Source of the DNA: a virus
DNA length: 25,113 nt
IMG/VR virus record: IMGVR_UViG_3300027980_000092
Coordinates: 1-25,113 of that record
Strand: one strand, 5' to 3'
In this document: in pieces, positions 6,051-14,893 of the stretch
Numbering within the stretch: position 1 is the stretch's first letter
Layout of the letters: each line of letters starts with the position of its first letter
The notes under the pieces: model-generated
Seen by the model: only the letters and a program-made list of their open reading frames with translations
Told to the model about the DNA's origin: nothing
Databases searched by the model: none
Program-made: the position numbers and the translations under genes

Positions 6051-8162
6051 TTAATCTTCTTTAACTGTTTCCTCTATCGCTGGTGTAGCTGCGACCGCTG
6101 GAGAGGTTAACCACTCAAAAAAACCACTGTTTGCGATCTGCTCTTGAGTTGCCTTATCAAGCCCATCAAACCACGACTGATAGGCTTTTGAATTGGCTAA
6201 AACGGCCTCTGGATTGCCTTTGTTCATCGCTCTGGCTTTGGCGGCTTGGGTAAATTCTTTAGATGTGATTAATTCTTCGGCTTTTTCTAGCTTGGATTTT
6301 CCCTTAGCTCGAACCACTTTTGAGGCAATCCCTCTGGTTCCTGGTGGGGCCGTTTCTTCTGCTGTAAAGGCTAGAAGGTTTCTTAACGCGCCACCCTCAT
6401 CCATTGCGGCAAATAAGTCTCTCGCTGTCTTGGAGTTGTTTTGTAGGGCTTTAGACCTAATTAGTCCAGTCCATACTCGGCCTATATCATCTAATTGCTT
6501 ACCTACTCCTTTGGGAAGTTTTGAGTAAAGTGTTTCCTTAGCTCTTTTATTCTTGTTGAGCTTGGCAAAAGCCTTAACAAACCCTTCCCCCAAACCGTCC
6601 GCTGTTCTTGAGCCAAATCCCAAAACGCGATCTAAAATTAACGCTGATAAATCGCCGTGAAGGTCTTTAGGGACATCTTTTAGTAGTTGATTAAATTTCT
6701 TAACATTACCTTTCACCAAGGCATTAGCTGCACCATCGACCTTTGGAGCTAATGCGCCTGACTCCGCATCTCTACCAAACAGCCTAATCATTGAGTCTTG
6801 AATGCCCTTTCTCTGCTGTGTGAGCTTTTTAGCGCCCTGGTATGCGGTTAATAGGTTTTCATCAATACCACCTATAACGCCCTCTTGAATATCTGTAATT
6901 AAATTATAAACATCATCAAGGCTTTTTGTGGCTTCATCTTTAAATGCTCCGGCTTTTTGATATCCTTCTCCAATGGATTTTCTTAGGGCGTCTAAACGCT
7001 CATAAGTTATCAAGTTTCCATCTTCTGCTTTTTTAACCAGCGCATGTAAAGCCTTTTCAGGTTTTGATAATCCTGTCGCATCTCCGCCAAGGTCGGCCAA
7101 TCGCTCCGATATATAGCTTGTTGCGTTTGCCATGTTGACTTCTCGACGCTTACCAACGGTCTCTTTAACGGCATTATAAGCCCCTTTTTCAGATTGTTTG
7201 ATTTGGTCAATGGTTTTGGTGAACCTTTCGCCTAAGTCAAAATCGAACCCAGATACATCCAAGTCGCCGCCCCTGAGATCTGAAACCAGGTTATTTGCTA
7301 TATCTTGAGTTTTGGCGATTGCTGCCGCTTCCTGTGCTAATAATTCAGATCCAGGTAAAAACTTCGTTGATTGCGCCGCTTCCTGAAACGCCTTATTTTG
7401 TGAGGCTGCAGATATAGGAATATCGATATCTAATCGTTCTGCTGATTGGATAATAGCAGGATCTAAATCTGCTGTAGCTGCGGCCTGAATATCTTTCTTT
7501 GCAACCTTTTTAGTGACTTCTTCAACTGGCAAATCTTCGCTTTTGGTGGCTTTTTGATAAACATCGGTTCCTTTTTGAGTCACCATTCCCTTATCATCGA
7601 TCAAACCAGCTTTTTGCATTTTGCTTACTTTAGACGCTTGAGTTCCCTTAAATCCTAGCATCTCTGGGATTGCGTTTAACATGGTTATATTGGCCGCGGC
7701 GAAAGCTGCCTTTGCTTCTGGGCTTTTTAAGCCTAAATTCTCAGCAAGAGATAGAGCATCTTCACCTAAGTCATCTTCTAAGTCAGTCCAAAAGCTAAAT
7801 ATATCCCCAAGCTTCCCTATGGCCGCCTGTCCTTCTTGGGTTCTTGGCTCGTACGTAAGAGATTGGGATACACTTCTGGCGCGCTCTGCGCCCCGATAAG
7901 GATCTAATGTGGCGATAGATTCGCCTATCCCCTCTAAACCGCCGGCGATTTGACCGACAACACCTGATCCAACCGTGGCAAGACCTTCTAAGGCTCCCAG
8001 CGCATCCATGCCCAATTGCTGCATAAATCCGCGATCAGGCAATTGAGCTTGCGGGACTGCTCTCTGCTCCTTAATTCTTTCGGCAAACCTTTGGGCCGCT
8101 GCAGTATCTCCAGCCGCATCAGCTTTTCTTAAGGCTTCTCTTAGCTGTTCTTCAGTTGCCAT
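6051..8162 (-). CDS. Large DNA-ejection protein, gp16-like position
   Basis: A 703-residue helical protein in the place of P22 gp16 (609 residues), an internal virion protein that leaves with the DNA and helps it cross the cell envelope. The N-terminus (MATEEQLREALRKADAAGDT) is a short helical motif with ADAAGDTAAAQR that is common at the start of phage ejection and internal proteins. Residues 45-75 are Gly/Ala/Val rich (GALEGLATVGSGVVGQIAGG) and could insert in a membrane. The rest is Lys/Glu-rich helix, with no lysozyme or protease motif that I see. It is coupled to the previous ejection gene by TAATG. Confidence 0.7.
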   Translation of the reverse strand: MATEEQLREALRKADAAGDTAAAQRFAERIKEQRAVPQAQLPDRGFMQQLGMDALGALEGLATVGSGVVGQIAGGLEGIGESIATLDPYRGAERARSVSQSLTYEPRTQEGQAAIGKLGDIFSFWTDLEDDLGEDALSLAENLGLKSPEAKAAFAAANITMLNAIPEMLGFKGTQASKVSKMQKAGLIDDKGMVTQKGTDVYQKATKSEDLPVEEVTKKVAKKDIQAAATADLDPAIIQSAERLDIDIPISAASQNKAFQEAAQSTKFLPGSELLAQEAAAIAKTQDIANNLVSDLRGGDLDVSGFDFDLGERFTKTIDQIKQSEKGAYNAVKETVGKRREVNMANATSYISERLADLGGDATGLSKPEKALHALVKKAEDGNLITYERLDALRKSIGEGYQKAGAFKDEATKSLDDVYNLITDIQEGVIGGIDENLLTAYQGAKKLTQQRKGIQDSMIRLFGRDAESGALAPKVDGAANALVKGNVKKFNQLLKDVPKDLHGDLSALILDRVLGFGSRTADGLGEGFVKAFAKLNKNKRAKETLYSKLPKGVGKQLDDIGRVWTGLIRSKALQNNSKTARDLFAAMDEGGALRNLLAFTAEETAPPGTRGIASKVVRAKGKSKLEKAEELITSKEFTQAAKARAMNKGNPEAVLANSKAYQSWFDGLDKATQEQIANSGFFEWLTSPAVAATPAIEETVKED

Positions 8163-9343
8163 TAATCAATACCGTATTTAGCGTCTAACTCTTCATCGGT
8201 TAACTGGGTCGACTCCACTCCCAATTGAGATTGTTTAGTTTGAATATCTCTCATTTTTTGATCAATAAAAGCATCCAATTGAGCCATTTTTTCCTCTGGG
8301 GTTGAGTCTGGGTCGCCCATCGTCGCCCGCAATGCCTCACCTTCTTGAACGGTAAAAGCTGCACCAAAGGTAGGCTTTAATAATGGAAGTACCTGGTTGT
8401 CAATGATAGCTATAAATTTCTTTCTCGCGGTAGCGCCCTTTGTCGATCCAAAGCCAGTTTGCTTTACTGCTTGATCAAATATCTTTCCGCCGATTGTGCT
8501 TGTCGCGATGGGGGCTAGCTCTCTTAATTGACCAATAGCGTTTTTTAGGCCAGGAAGTGCCGCCTCAGCCCTCTTAAGGTCGTTTAAAACCTCGCCTCTT
8601 TCGGCTGCTTCCGCTTGAGCAAGAGATACCGCTTTTTGTATTTGGGGTTTAAACTGAAGCTCCTTTTTAAGCTTTCCTTCTTCCTTGGCTCCCGCAATCT
8701 TCCCCTCTGTTTCTGCGATTTTTTCAGGATCAACAACAATGTCGTATTTATCTGTGGCTGGATTCAACCGATAAGTCACGCCGCCAATCTCTTTGAATTG
8801 ATCCTTTTCGTATCTCTCCAACACTCCAGGGTCGCCGGTTCTTTGGAATTCAGAAAACGACTCGGTTGTGTAGTCTCTCGGATTGTAAGTGCCGATAGAT
8901 GGCCCCTTCTGGGATAATCCTTGTTTATGCAAAAATAGATTAGTGGCGAGATCTAGTTGCTCATCCGTCATATTTTCTTCGTCGTCACCAAAATCTATCT
9001 CATCCGACAACATGAATTCTTCTCTTAGGAGCATTTTTTGATCTGGATCTGTAGCTCCAGCCCATCGTATCGCTGCATCAGTTGTCGCCCTGAGCTTTCC
9101 TTGATTTTCTAAATCTTTTATCTGGCCCTCTAACTTGAATCCTAGATCTGGATTCATCGAGTAAAGCTTATCCAGCGCATCAGCATCGCCTTTTCTTGCA
9201 GCTAAAACAGCATCTTGCATTTCTTGACGACTCTTCTTTAACTCTTCTTGCTCTTGTCTGCGCTCAATAGTCTGCCCTAGCTGCTGGATGCCAGCACCAA
9301 GATTGAAGCCGCCTAATGGAGTAACGTCGAACTGATTAGCCAT
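8162..9343 (-). CDS. DNA-ejection protein, gp20-like position
   Basis: A 393-residue, mostly helical protein in the place of P22 gp20. It starts FDVTPLGGFNLGAGIQQLGQ, then has a Gln/Glu-rich coiled coil (residues 25-45). Residues 275-350 carry a block (TIGGKIFDQAVKQTGFGSTK, then IIDNQVLPLLKPTFGAAFT and LRATMGDP) that I recognise as recurring in structural or injection proteins of many phages. It would be packaged in the head and ejected with the genome. Start and stop overlap both neighbours by one base (TAATG). Confidence 0.7.
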   Translation of the reverse strand: MANQFDVTPLGGFNLGAGIQQLGQTIERRQEQEELKKSRQEMQDAVLAARKGDADALDKLYSMNPDLGFKLEGQIKDLENQGKLRATTDAAIRWAGATDPDQKMLLREEFMLSDEIDFGDDEENMTDEQLDLATNLFLHKQGLSQKGPSIGTYNPRDYTTESFSEFQRTGDPGVLERYEKDQFKEIGGVTYRLNPATDKYDIVVDPEKIAETEGKIAGAKEEGKLKKELQFKPQIQKAVSLAQAEAAERGEVLNDLKRAEAALPGLKNAIGQLRELAPIATSTIGGKIFDQAVKQTGFGSTKGATARKKFIAIIDNQVLPLLKPTFGAAFTVQEGEALRATMGDPDSTPEEKMAQLDAFIDQKMRDIQTKQSQLGVESTQLTDEELDAKYGID

Positions 9344-9906
9344 TATTCACCACCTAAAACACCAGGCAAGCCAAGAACGCCAAGCGTCCCACCCAATAAA
9401 TTACCTATTCCAGATTGATTTGCTCTAGCCTGAGCAATGCCTGATTGACCAGCGGTTTGCCCCATATTCTGTAAAATGCCAGTAATGCCAGAAGTGCTAA
9501 GCTGCGGGCTGGATAGCGCTTGTAAGCCACTCAACTGTTGACCGACTAACCCTTGAAGTACATTTTGATTAACTCTTGAAAGGTCGGCGGCAACGTTCCC
9601 TGAACGGGTTAACCCCATTTGGCCCGCTCGACCCAAAACGCCCTCTTGACCTGTTTCTATTAACTGGCTGTAAAAGGGGCTAGCCATTGCTCGGTCGACT
9701 ATTTCTTGTTGAGCTGCCTCATCGCCAGTATAAAAGCCAGAAAGTAACGGCAATGCCTGACCTCTAGCCTCAATTAATGGCCTGTCTAAATCTTTAGCGT
9801 AGTCTAACGCTTCACGCTGGAAAGCTAATTGTTGATCGGCAGACCGCCGAATATCTTTGCCTGGGTCACCAAATAAAGCCTTGGAAATTCCGCTAAACAA
9901 GCCCAT
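9343..9906 (-). CDS. DNA-ejection protein, gp7-like
   Basis: A protein of 187 residues from the ATG at 9906. A GTG nine bases upstream is in frame, but AGGTGA is well spaced only for the ATG. It begins MGLFSGISKALFGDPGKDIR and has the block FYSQLIETGQEGVLGRAG, GLTRSGNVAADL, NQNVLQGLVGQQLSGLQAL typical of small phage DNA-transfer proteins. The C-terminus is Gly/Leu rich (LLGGTLGVLGLPGVLGG) and may be membrane-active. Position matches P22 gp7, first of the three ejection proteins. Confidence 0.75.
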   Translation of the reverse strand: MGLFSGISKALFGDPGKDIRRSADQQLAFQREALDYAKDLDRPLIEARGQALPLLSGFYTGDEAAQQEIVDRAMASPFYSQLIETGQEGVLGRAGQMGLTRSGNVAADLSRVNQNVLQGLVGQQLSGLQALSSPQLSTSGITGILQNMGQTAGQSGIAQARANQSGIGNLLGGTLGVLGLPGVLGGE

Positions 9907-9948
9907 AACACTCACCTATAAGATTAAATTTTGTATAGTTTATCACAA

Positions 9949-10233
9949 TTACGGCACACTTACCCAGCCCGTATCCGCCCCGAAAGTATCGTTAAAATAG
10001 AGCACATTCGGCCCGCTAGTATCGATGTACAAGAGAGAATAATTGGCTTGAACTACGCCTTCAGGGCTTCCGGTTCCGCTTTGCGGGGATAAATCACCGT
10101 TATTTAACAAGTTGATAAGCTCGTTAATATCCTCATGCTTACCCATGTAATCCTCGGTCATGTTCTCGGTAAATTGAGGATTCTCGTCGGTGCACTCACC
10201 GTAAGTATAAATTGTTTGTCTTGTTTCGATCAT
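9949..10233 (-). CDS. Small tail-tip-like protein in the tail-needle position
   Basis: A 94-residue protein between the gp10-like hub and the ejection genes, where P22 has the tail needle gp26 and gp14. The last 40 residues (GSPEGVVQANYSLLYIDTSG, then VLYFNDTFGADTGWVSV) are the beta motif often found in phage tail and fibre proteins, of the form SPEGVV..A..G.LY.DT...LY.......GW. A short helix (HEDINELINLLNNG) precedes it. It is much shorter than gp26 and has no long coiled coil. It is coupled to the hub gene by ATGA. Confidence 0.6.
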   Translation of the reverse strand: MIETRQTIYTYGECTDENPQFTENMTEDYMGKHEDINELINLLNNGDLSPQSGTGSPEGVVQANYSLLYIDTSGPNVLYFNDTFGADTGWVSVP

Positions 10234-11648
10234 GAGAAATCAATCACCATTCTGCTTAATGCGGTTCGCCCATTAGCTACAATTCTAAATTTAAAACTCA
10301 CTTCATCCCTGACAAACCCTAACCTTCTAGCAATAAATCTAAGATTGTAATCAAACTTTCTAGAAACCTGGACAACAACCTCTTGGCCGTAGGTTACCCC
10401 ATCATAAGAAAGTGAAACAAAGCAATCCACACTATCCGCTGAAAATCCAGGCAAAGAGTCGATTTCAAGCATGTTAATACTAACTTGTTCTAATGGGACG
10501 ATGGGCGTGTATAAAATTTCTTCGATTTTCTCCCCGTACTGTAGGTTGGTGGTGTTATCTAATCCCCCAAGTCTTGAGTCGAGCGAATCACCGTAAATCC
10601 ATTTGGAATTTCTTGGATCAAACACGCCGTTTCTAGCTCTCCATGGAGAATCGCCATCAATATCAGTCTTTAGGATGGTCCACGCGTACTTAATGCCAAA
10701 CTTTAAAGCTATAGCGTGATTATATAGTAAGACGTGTCTTGATAGTCTGACTATAATAAACTTGTCTCTGTCTTGAACTCTTGCCTCTAAGACCGCGCTC
10801 GCTAATTCTGATTCATTGTATTCAGCGATAATTTTATCGATTTCTCGGGTAGCGATTGTGTTTTGATTACCACCTGCCAGTATATGGACAGATGGGGATT
10901 CTTCTTTTCGGTTTCCAAGAATGAATATTTGCCCGTCCATTTCGGTTTTTGCATGAGTGCCGACAATGCCACACTTAACGCTTTTACCCTCAATTCGTCT
11001 GAACCTAAATTGTCCAGCTTGGGTAATGTCTCCGCGATCAACAAACCACTCAGTAGAGAATCGATTGAAAACCACCATTTGATTTTGCTTGTTTTTTAAA
11101 ACGCCTAAAGTCCTATCGGGTGAAAACTCTGAGGTAGCAAAGGCTTGTGGTTCTATAGCCGTTTCGCTCGCCGCCGTAGTATGATAAAGCGTTTCGCCAT
11201 CTGTGAAGAAGTAAACACCATTAATCCAGTCGGCATCGATGGGCGCACCTAAATCTGGATCTAAAACCTCGGTCAATGTGGTCCCATCATAGAGCCAAAA
11301 CCTACCGTTAGAGACTATTCCTTGAGTTTGAAAAGAATAAGGCAGGGAAGTCTGACCACTACCAGGGATGACACCTATAACACTCGTCAAACCGTCTGTA
11401 TCGACCTCGATTAGAGAGTCGCCCGATACTCTTAAATGGTTTCTTTGTCTTGCGTTATAAATACCGCCGCGATCAATACCTTCAGCAGTACCGTATTGGG
11501 TGAGGCCAGAATGGGATAAAGTGTAGCCTTGATCGCCCTTTATGTCTCTAGCGACCATGATTCGATTAACTAATAGGTTATCACGATAGTCTACGTTGTC
11601 TGCAGATCTATCTCCCAGCGAAATCGGGACTTCTAACTTATTGCCCAT
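10230..11648 (-). CDS. Tail hub / packaged DNA stabilization protein, P22 gp10-like
   Basis: A 472-residue protein, about the length of P22 gp10, which forms the hub that plugs the tail and receives the tailspikes. It shows the family layout: an N-terminal KLEVPISLGDRSADNVDYRD, repeated beta strands with Gly-Asp turns (RFWLYDGTTLTEVLDPDLG; INGVYFFTDGETLYHT), then FNRFSTEWFVDRGD and IEGKSVKCGIVGTHAK. It follows a 25-residue gene and is coupled by ATGA to the small protein after it. Confidence 0.85.
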   Translation of the reverse strand: MGNKLEVPISLGDRSADNVDYRDNLLVNRIMVARDIKGDQGYTLSHSGLTQYGTAEGIDRGGIYNARQRNHLRVSGDSLIEVDTDGLTSVIGVIPGSGQTSLPYSFQTQGIVSNGRFWLYDGTTLTEVLDPDLGAPIDADWINGVYFFTDGETLYHTTAASETAIEPQAFATSEFSPDRTLGVLKNKQNQMVVFNRFSTEWFVDRGDITQAGQFRFRRIEGKSVKCGIVGTHAKTEMDGQIFILGNRKEESPSVHILAGGNQNTIATREIDKIIAEYNESELASAVLEARVQDRDKFIIVRLSRHVLLYNHAIALKFGIKYAWTILKTDIDGDSPWRARNGVFDPRNSKWIYGDSLDSRLGGLDNTTNLQYGEKIEEILYTPIVPLEQVSINMLEIDSLPGFSADSVDCFVSLSYDGVTYGQEVVVQVSRKFDYNLRFIARRLGFVRDEVSFKFRIVANGRTALSRMVIDFS

Positions 11649-11686
11649 AGTAGCACTCTATCAAAAACAATAAGCCATATTATCAT

Positions 11687-11764
11687 TTAATAGCCTTTCT
11701 TCATAGGTCGCGTCTTTTTGCCTTTGCCTTTTCTGCGGCCTTTGCTTTCAGTCGAATAACTCAT
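11687..11764 (-). CDS. Basic 25-residue micro-protein
   Basis: A frame of 25 residues, MSYSTESKGRRKGKGKKTRP followed by MKKGY, with eleven Lys or Arg residues and five Gly. GGAG lies seven bases before the ATG, at the very end of the previous gene, and the frame fills the gap in front of the hub gene. The composition suggests binding to packaged DNA or RNA. Short Lys/Gly-rich genes ending KKGY seem familiar from other phage structural operons, from memory only. Confidence 0.6.
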   Translation of the reverse strand: MSYSTESKGRRKGKGKKTRPMKKGY

Positions 11765-11766
11765 TT

Positions 11767-12075
11767 TTAACTCCAGCTTACTTGGATGGTTGATTCATTA
11801 TAGGGCTTGCTTTTTATTGAAGCCCTATACCCCTTTTCATCTAACGCCAACAAAAAATGCTCTAATGTGATGCTGGAGCTATCTGAATGCAAAATACTGA
11901 CCACGCCGCCCTCCTCTTTTGTCTGAAAGTCGATAGAAACGGTGTATTTTCCTCCGGCAACCGCCGTTGAAATTGCCGCATCTAACGCCACCATAGACTC
12001 CTCGTTAAAGGTGACTGAGTGTTTTTCCACTAGATCAGAATTTGATTTTGCTGTTGCTGCGTCTTGCAATGCCAA
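11767..12075 (-). CDS. Small structural-operon protein, 102 residues, TTG start
   Basis: A 102-residue protein with a helical N-terminal half (FNEESMVALDAAISTAVAGG), a strand (KYTVSIDF) and a C-terminal helix-strand pair (LEHFLLALDEKGYRASI, then IQVSWS). This alternation resembles small phage proteins found near neck and decoration genes. No ATG lies near the N-terminus; the start is TTG at 12075, with AGGAGG eight bases ahead. The TTG follows directly after the TAA of the previous gene in the same frame, so read-through would fuse the two. Confidence 0.6.
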   Translation of the reverse strand: MALQDAATAKSNSDLVEKHSVTFNEESMVALDAAISTAVAGGKYTVSIDFQTKEEGGVVSILHSDSSSITLEHFLLALDEKGYRASIKSKPYNESTIQVSWS

Positions 12076-13806
12076 TTACACATCCTCCTGCCAGCTAATA
12101 GAAACATCCATATCTGCCGCCCCACCACTAGACACCCTTCCCGATAGGCATAAAATATCGCCCGGCGCAACAAATGTATCAGTGTTTGGCTCATCATTAA
12201 AGCTCACCGTGACGGAAGCGCCAGACGAGGCCGTTACTGAACCAACCAGCCTCCCGCCCGTTATCGTCACATTATCCTCTGAGAATTCCGCTATAGAATT
12301 CTCCTCATCAATATAACTAAAAACGACATCACTAGAAAACGTGGGGTTAAGAATGAGGCGAAAAAAGGATGCTTTATTACTATCAGTCGATACGCTGATA
12401 AATCTTGGCAGTAGTTCGGCGCGGTTTATTCTATCACCAAACTCTATTCTATTTCTGATACATAAAAGACTTGTATTTACCAGCCCTATACCTAATGCGG
12501 CAGAATCCTCCGCCCTAATGCCAGAATCAAAGCGCTTTTCCCCTTCGACAAAGCCAGAGGCAGATGCGCCAGAGACCGTTAAATCGCTTGTATTGCCAAG
12601 GTTTCTCGCTATCCACCCGCACCTAAATGACGGAGTGGTGACAATCGGCGTAGCGCTGACGTTGACAGATGAAATATAATGTACATCCCTTATATCTCCC
12701 TCATTGTCAATAATGCTAAATCTACATCCCGAATAAGTGAATTCAATTTCAAAAGCGTTTAGGGTGGTTGGATCTAAATTAAAATCTGACAGGGTGTCTA
12801 TATTCCAATTTGCCTGAGGAATAAAATCTACCGTCACATTGGCTCCGGCATTTACCTGCACCCATGAGGCAACCGCTGTAGCCGAAGTAAACGCAAAACT
12901 CCCCTGTGGACCACTAACAACCGCTAGCGCGGTAACTTCTGCGTTATTGGCGCTGAATCGATAGTTTGGTACCTGAGTATTCAGAGAGCCAGCTATTTCA
13001 ATAGCATTATGGCTTGCGGTCCCTGATGTGAGGGGGACAGTATAACCAATCCCATCAACCGTAATGGTTGCGTTTTCTGAACCCGCAGCGGGAGTTGTTA
13101 CCGTTAACTCCTGGTATTCCACTTCTCCGTCACTCGCGTAAAGTATACCAAATTGGTCATTAGCAAAACCAAAGGTGAAAGAGTTTTCTGCATTGATTAG
13201 CCCCGCCGCCTGTTGACTATTTGCAACGCCAGAGGTAAATTCCGCTGTAAACCTGGCTAAAATACCCTGCCCAGCCCTGAATGTTAATTCTCTCAATGTT
13301 AAAATCGTAGCCAACCCATCAGCCGCAGTACCAGTTTGACAGATAAATAGTGAATTATTTGAGGAGACACTGCCGGACGAGCCAGAATCAACCACTGTGA
13401 ATATATTTTCCCCTAAGCCATATTGGGCTGTTATCTGCGTTAAGGGTGTCACCTGGGCGTTTCTAACCTCCCCTGACGCGGTTAAGGGTGTTGTTTGCCC
13501 GGTGTCGGCGAATGATGCTGGAAGTATCCCTGATTGGGATAACTGAAGCGTTGTCCCTGTGTTTGAGTATGCCCACAAACCAAGAGAGCCTTGTTTATTA
13601 GAGACGAATTCGCATGGCTTGACGATATTGAATCCGTAATCTTCTGGCGGTGGTGTTCTAGGTTCAGCCTCAGCCTCAACAATACTTACTTGAGACGAGC
13701 CGATATTTTGAATAGAGACCCTAGATCCTTTCGGTATTCCGGTGTTTAAATAGAGATCAACCCACTGCTTTGCAGGGACCGCAGTATGAGGGATAGTCTC
13801 ACTCAT
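12076..13806 (-). CDS. Large beta-rich virion surface protein, 576 residues
   Basis: A 576-residue beta-rich protein in the neck region. Residues 10-85 (KQWVDLYLNTGIPKGSRVSI, QNIGSSQVSI, then GSLGLWAYSN) form an N-terminal module seen in several phage structural proteins, perhaps the virion anchor. Residues 150-430 (GQGILARFTAEFTSGVANSQ, ENSFTFGFANDQFGILYASD, FIPQANWN, LDPTTLNAFEIEFTYSG) match my memory of a conserved uncharacterised module in phage and giant-virus structural proteins. The C-terminus is a small jelly-roll-like domain. Likely a decoration, collar or fibre protein. It is coupled to the gp4-like gene by TGATG. Confidence 0.6.
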   Translation of the reverse strand: MSETIPHTAVPAKQWVDLYLNTGIPKGSRVSIQNIGSSQVSIVEAEAEPRTPPPEDYGFNIVKPCEFVSNKQGSLGLWAYSNTGTTLQLSQSGILPASFADTGQTTPLTASGEVRNAQVTPLTQITAQYGLGENIFTVVDSGSSGSVSSNNSLFICQTGTAADGLATILTLRELTFRAGQGILARFTAEFTSGVANSQQAAGLINAENSFTFGFANDQFGILYASDGEVEYQELTVTTPAAGSENATITVDGIGYTVPLTSGTASHNAIEIAGSLNTQVPNYRFSANNAEVTALAVVSGPQGSFAFTSATAVASWVQVNAGANVTVDFIPQANWNIDTLSDFNLDPTTLNAFEIEFTYSGCRFSIIDNEGDIRDVHYISSVNVSATPIVTTPSFRCGWIARNLGNTSDLTVSGASASGFVEGEKRFDSGIRAEDSAALGIGLVNTSLLCIRNRIEFGDRINRAELLPRFISVSTDSNKASFFRLILNPTFSSDVVFSYIDEENSIAEFSEDNVTITGGRLVGSVTASSGASVTVSFNDEPNTDTFVAPGDILCLSGRVSSGGAADMDVSISWQEDV

Positions 13807-14558
13807 CAGCTACCATCCAGGGTATTGTTGTTCTCAATATTAAAGTTAACAATTCTAACATCCCTATTTTCTGGGGTAGATACATCAGTAACAATTGAAA
13901 TAGTAATTTCTTGAACGCCGGCTTTAACTGATTTAACAGTAAAATCAATACTCCTTGAGTCAGAGCCTATACTTGATGCAGTAACTTCTAGCCCGTTGCT
14001 TGGATCAGCCTCGAATGAAGTGATAGTTTCCCCGGTAGGTAAAGTAGTGTCCCACGTTTCAGTATAATCTCTGATCGTATTGAGTGGTTGGTTGTTGGTT
14101 TCGCAAGATATAACCACATTGGGATCTTCAGGAAAATATCGTCTCCACCGATTCCACCTAAATGTATTTCCTTGCCCCATTGGTTGCCGTCTAGGGTATT
14201 TAGTCTCATTAACGACTGCGGTCGAATTCGTCGCCCAGGATAAGCTCTGAGTGGCTTGTTGGAATAATGAAGGGGTTTCATTGGCCGTTTTACCAAAGCT
14301 TGCTAATAGCCTGACAGCAAGGTTAGTCGCTATCATGTTATTGTAAGGTCTTTGGACATTAGCGTTAGTGGATGGATCTGGAGTCTCTTCAAAATTATAA
14401 TTTAAACAGATATTTCGATCTTCTAACTCCGCCATCATATCCTCAAGCGAATCTAGGGCAATAGCGTTTTCTTCGGGGGTAGCGTTAACCGTTATCCCTG
14501 AGATTCTAAGCTCGGTATAAGCCTTATTAATATGTTCGCCTTTAGTCTTCAGTGCCAT
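13806..14558 (-). CDS. P22 gp4-like tail accessory factor fused to an Ig-like domain
   Basis: A 250-residue protein. Residues 1-150 (KTKGEHINKAYTELRISGIT, SLEDMMAELEDRNICLNYNF, then an NLAVRLLASFGK helix and YPRRQPMGQG) resemble P22 gp4, which binds below the portal and starts tail assembly. P22 gp4 is about 166 residues; here residues 155-245 add an Ig-like domain (TGETITSFEADPSNGLEVTA, then EITISIVTDVSTPENRDVRI). In P22 gp4 also has peptidoglycan hydrolase activity; I see nothing that proves it here. It overlaps the previous gene by 17 bases. Confidence 0.75.
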   Translation of the reverse strand: MALKTKGEHINKAYTELRISGITVNATPEENAIALDSLEDMMAELEDRNICLNYNFEETPDPSTNANVQRPYNNMIATNLAVRLLASFGKTANETPSLFQQATQSLSWATNSTAVVNETKYPRRQPMGQGNTFRWNRWRRYFPEDPNVVISCETNNQPLNTIRDYTETWDTTLPTGETITSFEADPSNGLEVTASSIGSDSRSIDFTVKSVKAGVQEITISIVTDVSTPENRDVRIVNFNIENNNTLDGS

Positions 14559-14859
14559 TTTCTATCTCAGCTAATGATGCTTCGATTTTAGGGATAAGAT
14601 TGTCAATCTTCATATTGTGATAGTTACGAATGCCTAATTCTTTAGCCTTCTGCCTGAAATAAGCCTCTTTATCATCGTCAAGCTCTTCCGCTGCTTCGAT
14701 CATATCCTCCTGCTTTTCCTTAATCTCTTCGTATTCTTCGATGATTTCAGGTAAAGGTTTGTCAGGGTTTTGAAGTGAGTAACCAAGTGCTAAGTGATTA
14801 TCGATGAATTCCGGTTCAATACGAACACATCCACCGTCTTTATACATTACAACTGCCAT
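14542..14859 (-). CDS. HeH/LEM-like domain protein, 105 residues
   Basis: A 105-residue protein between coat and neck genes. Residues 1-30 (MYKDGGCVRIEPEFIDNHLA) form a short beta motif seen in phage neck-region proteins. A charged coiled coil follows (residues 38-62). Residues 64-95 (KEAYFRQKAKELGIRNYHNM, then KIDNLIPKI) fit a helix-extended-helix (HeH/LEM-like) domain, a small nucleic-acid or protein binding fold. CGGAGG lies about seven bases before the ATG. Possible neck or head-completion role. The strong terminator just upstream implies read-through or a separate promoter. Confidence 0.6.
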   Translation of the reverse strand: MAVVMYKDGGCVRIEPEFIDNHLALGYSLQNPDKPLPEIIEEYEEIKEKQEDMIEAAEELDDDKEAYFRQKAKELGIRNYHNMKIDNLIPKIEASLAEIENGTED

Positions 14860-14893
14860 AAATATTCCTCCGGGTTTTGGAGAATTTTAGCAT

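Noticed and set aside
11636-11686. 17-codon frame starting ATGATAATATGG after the basic 25-residue gene
   Set aside because: No ribosome binding site apart from the stop overlap, very short, and it runs into the hub gene; chance is as likely.
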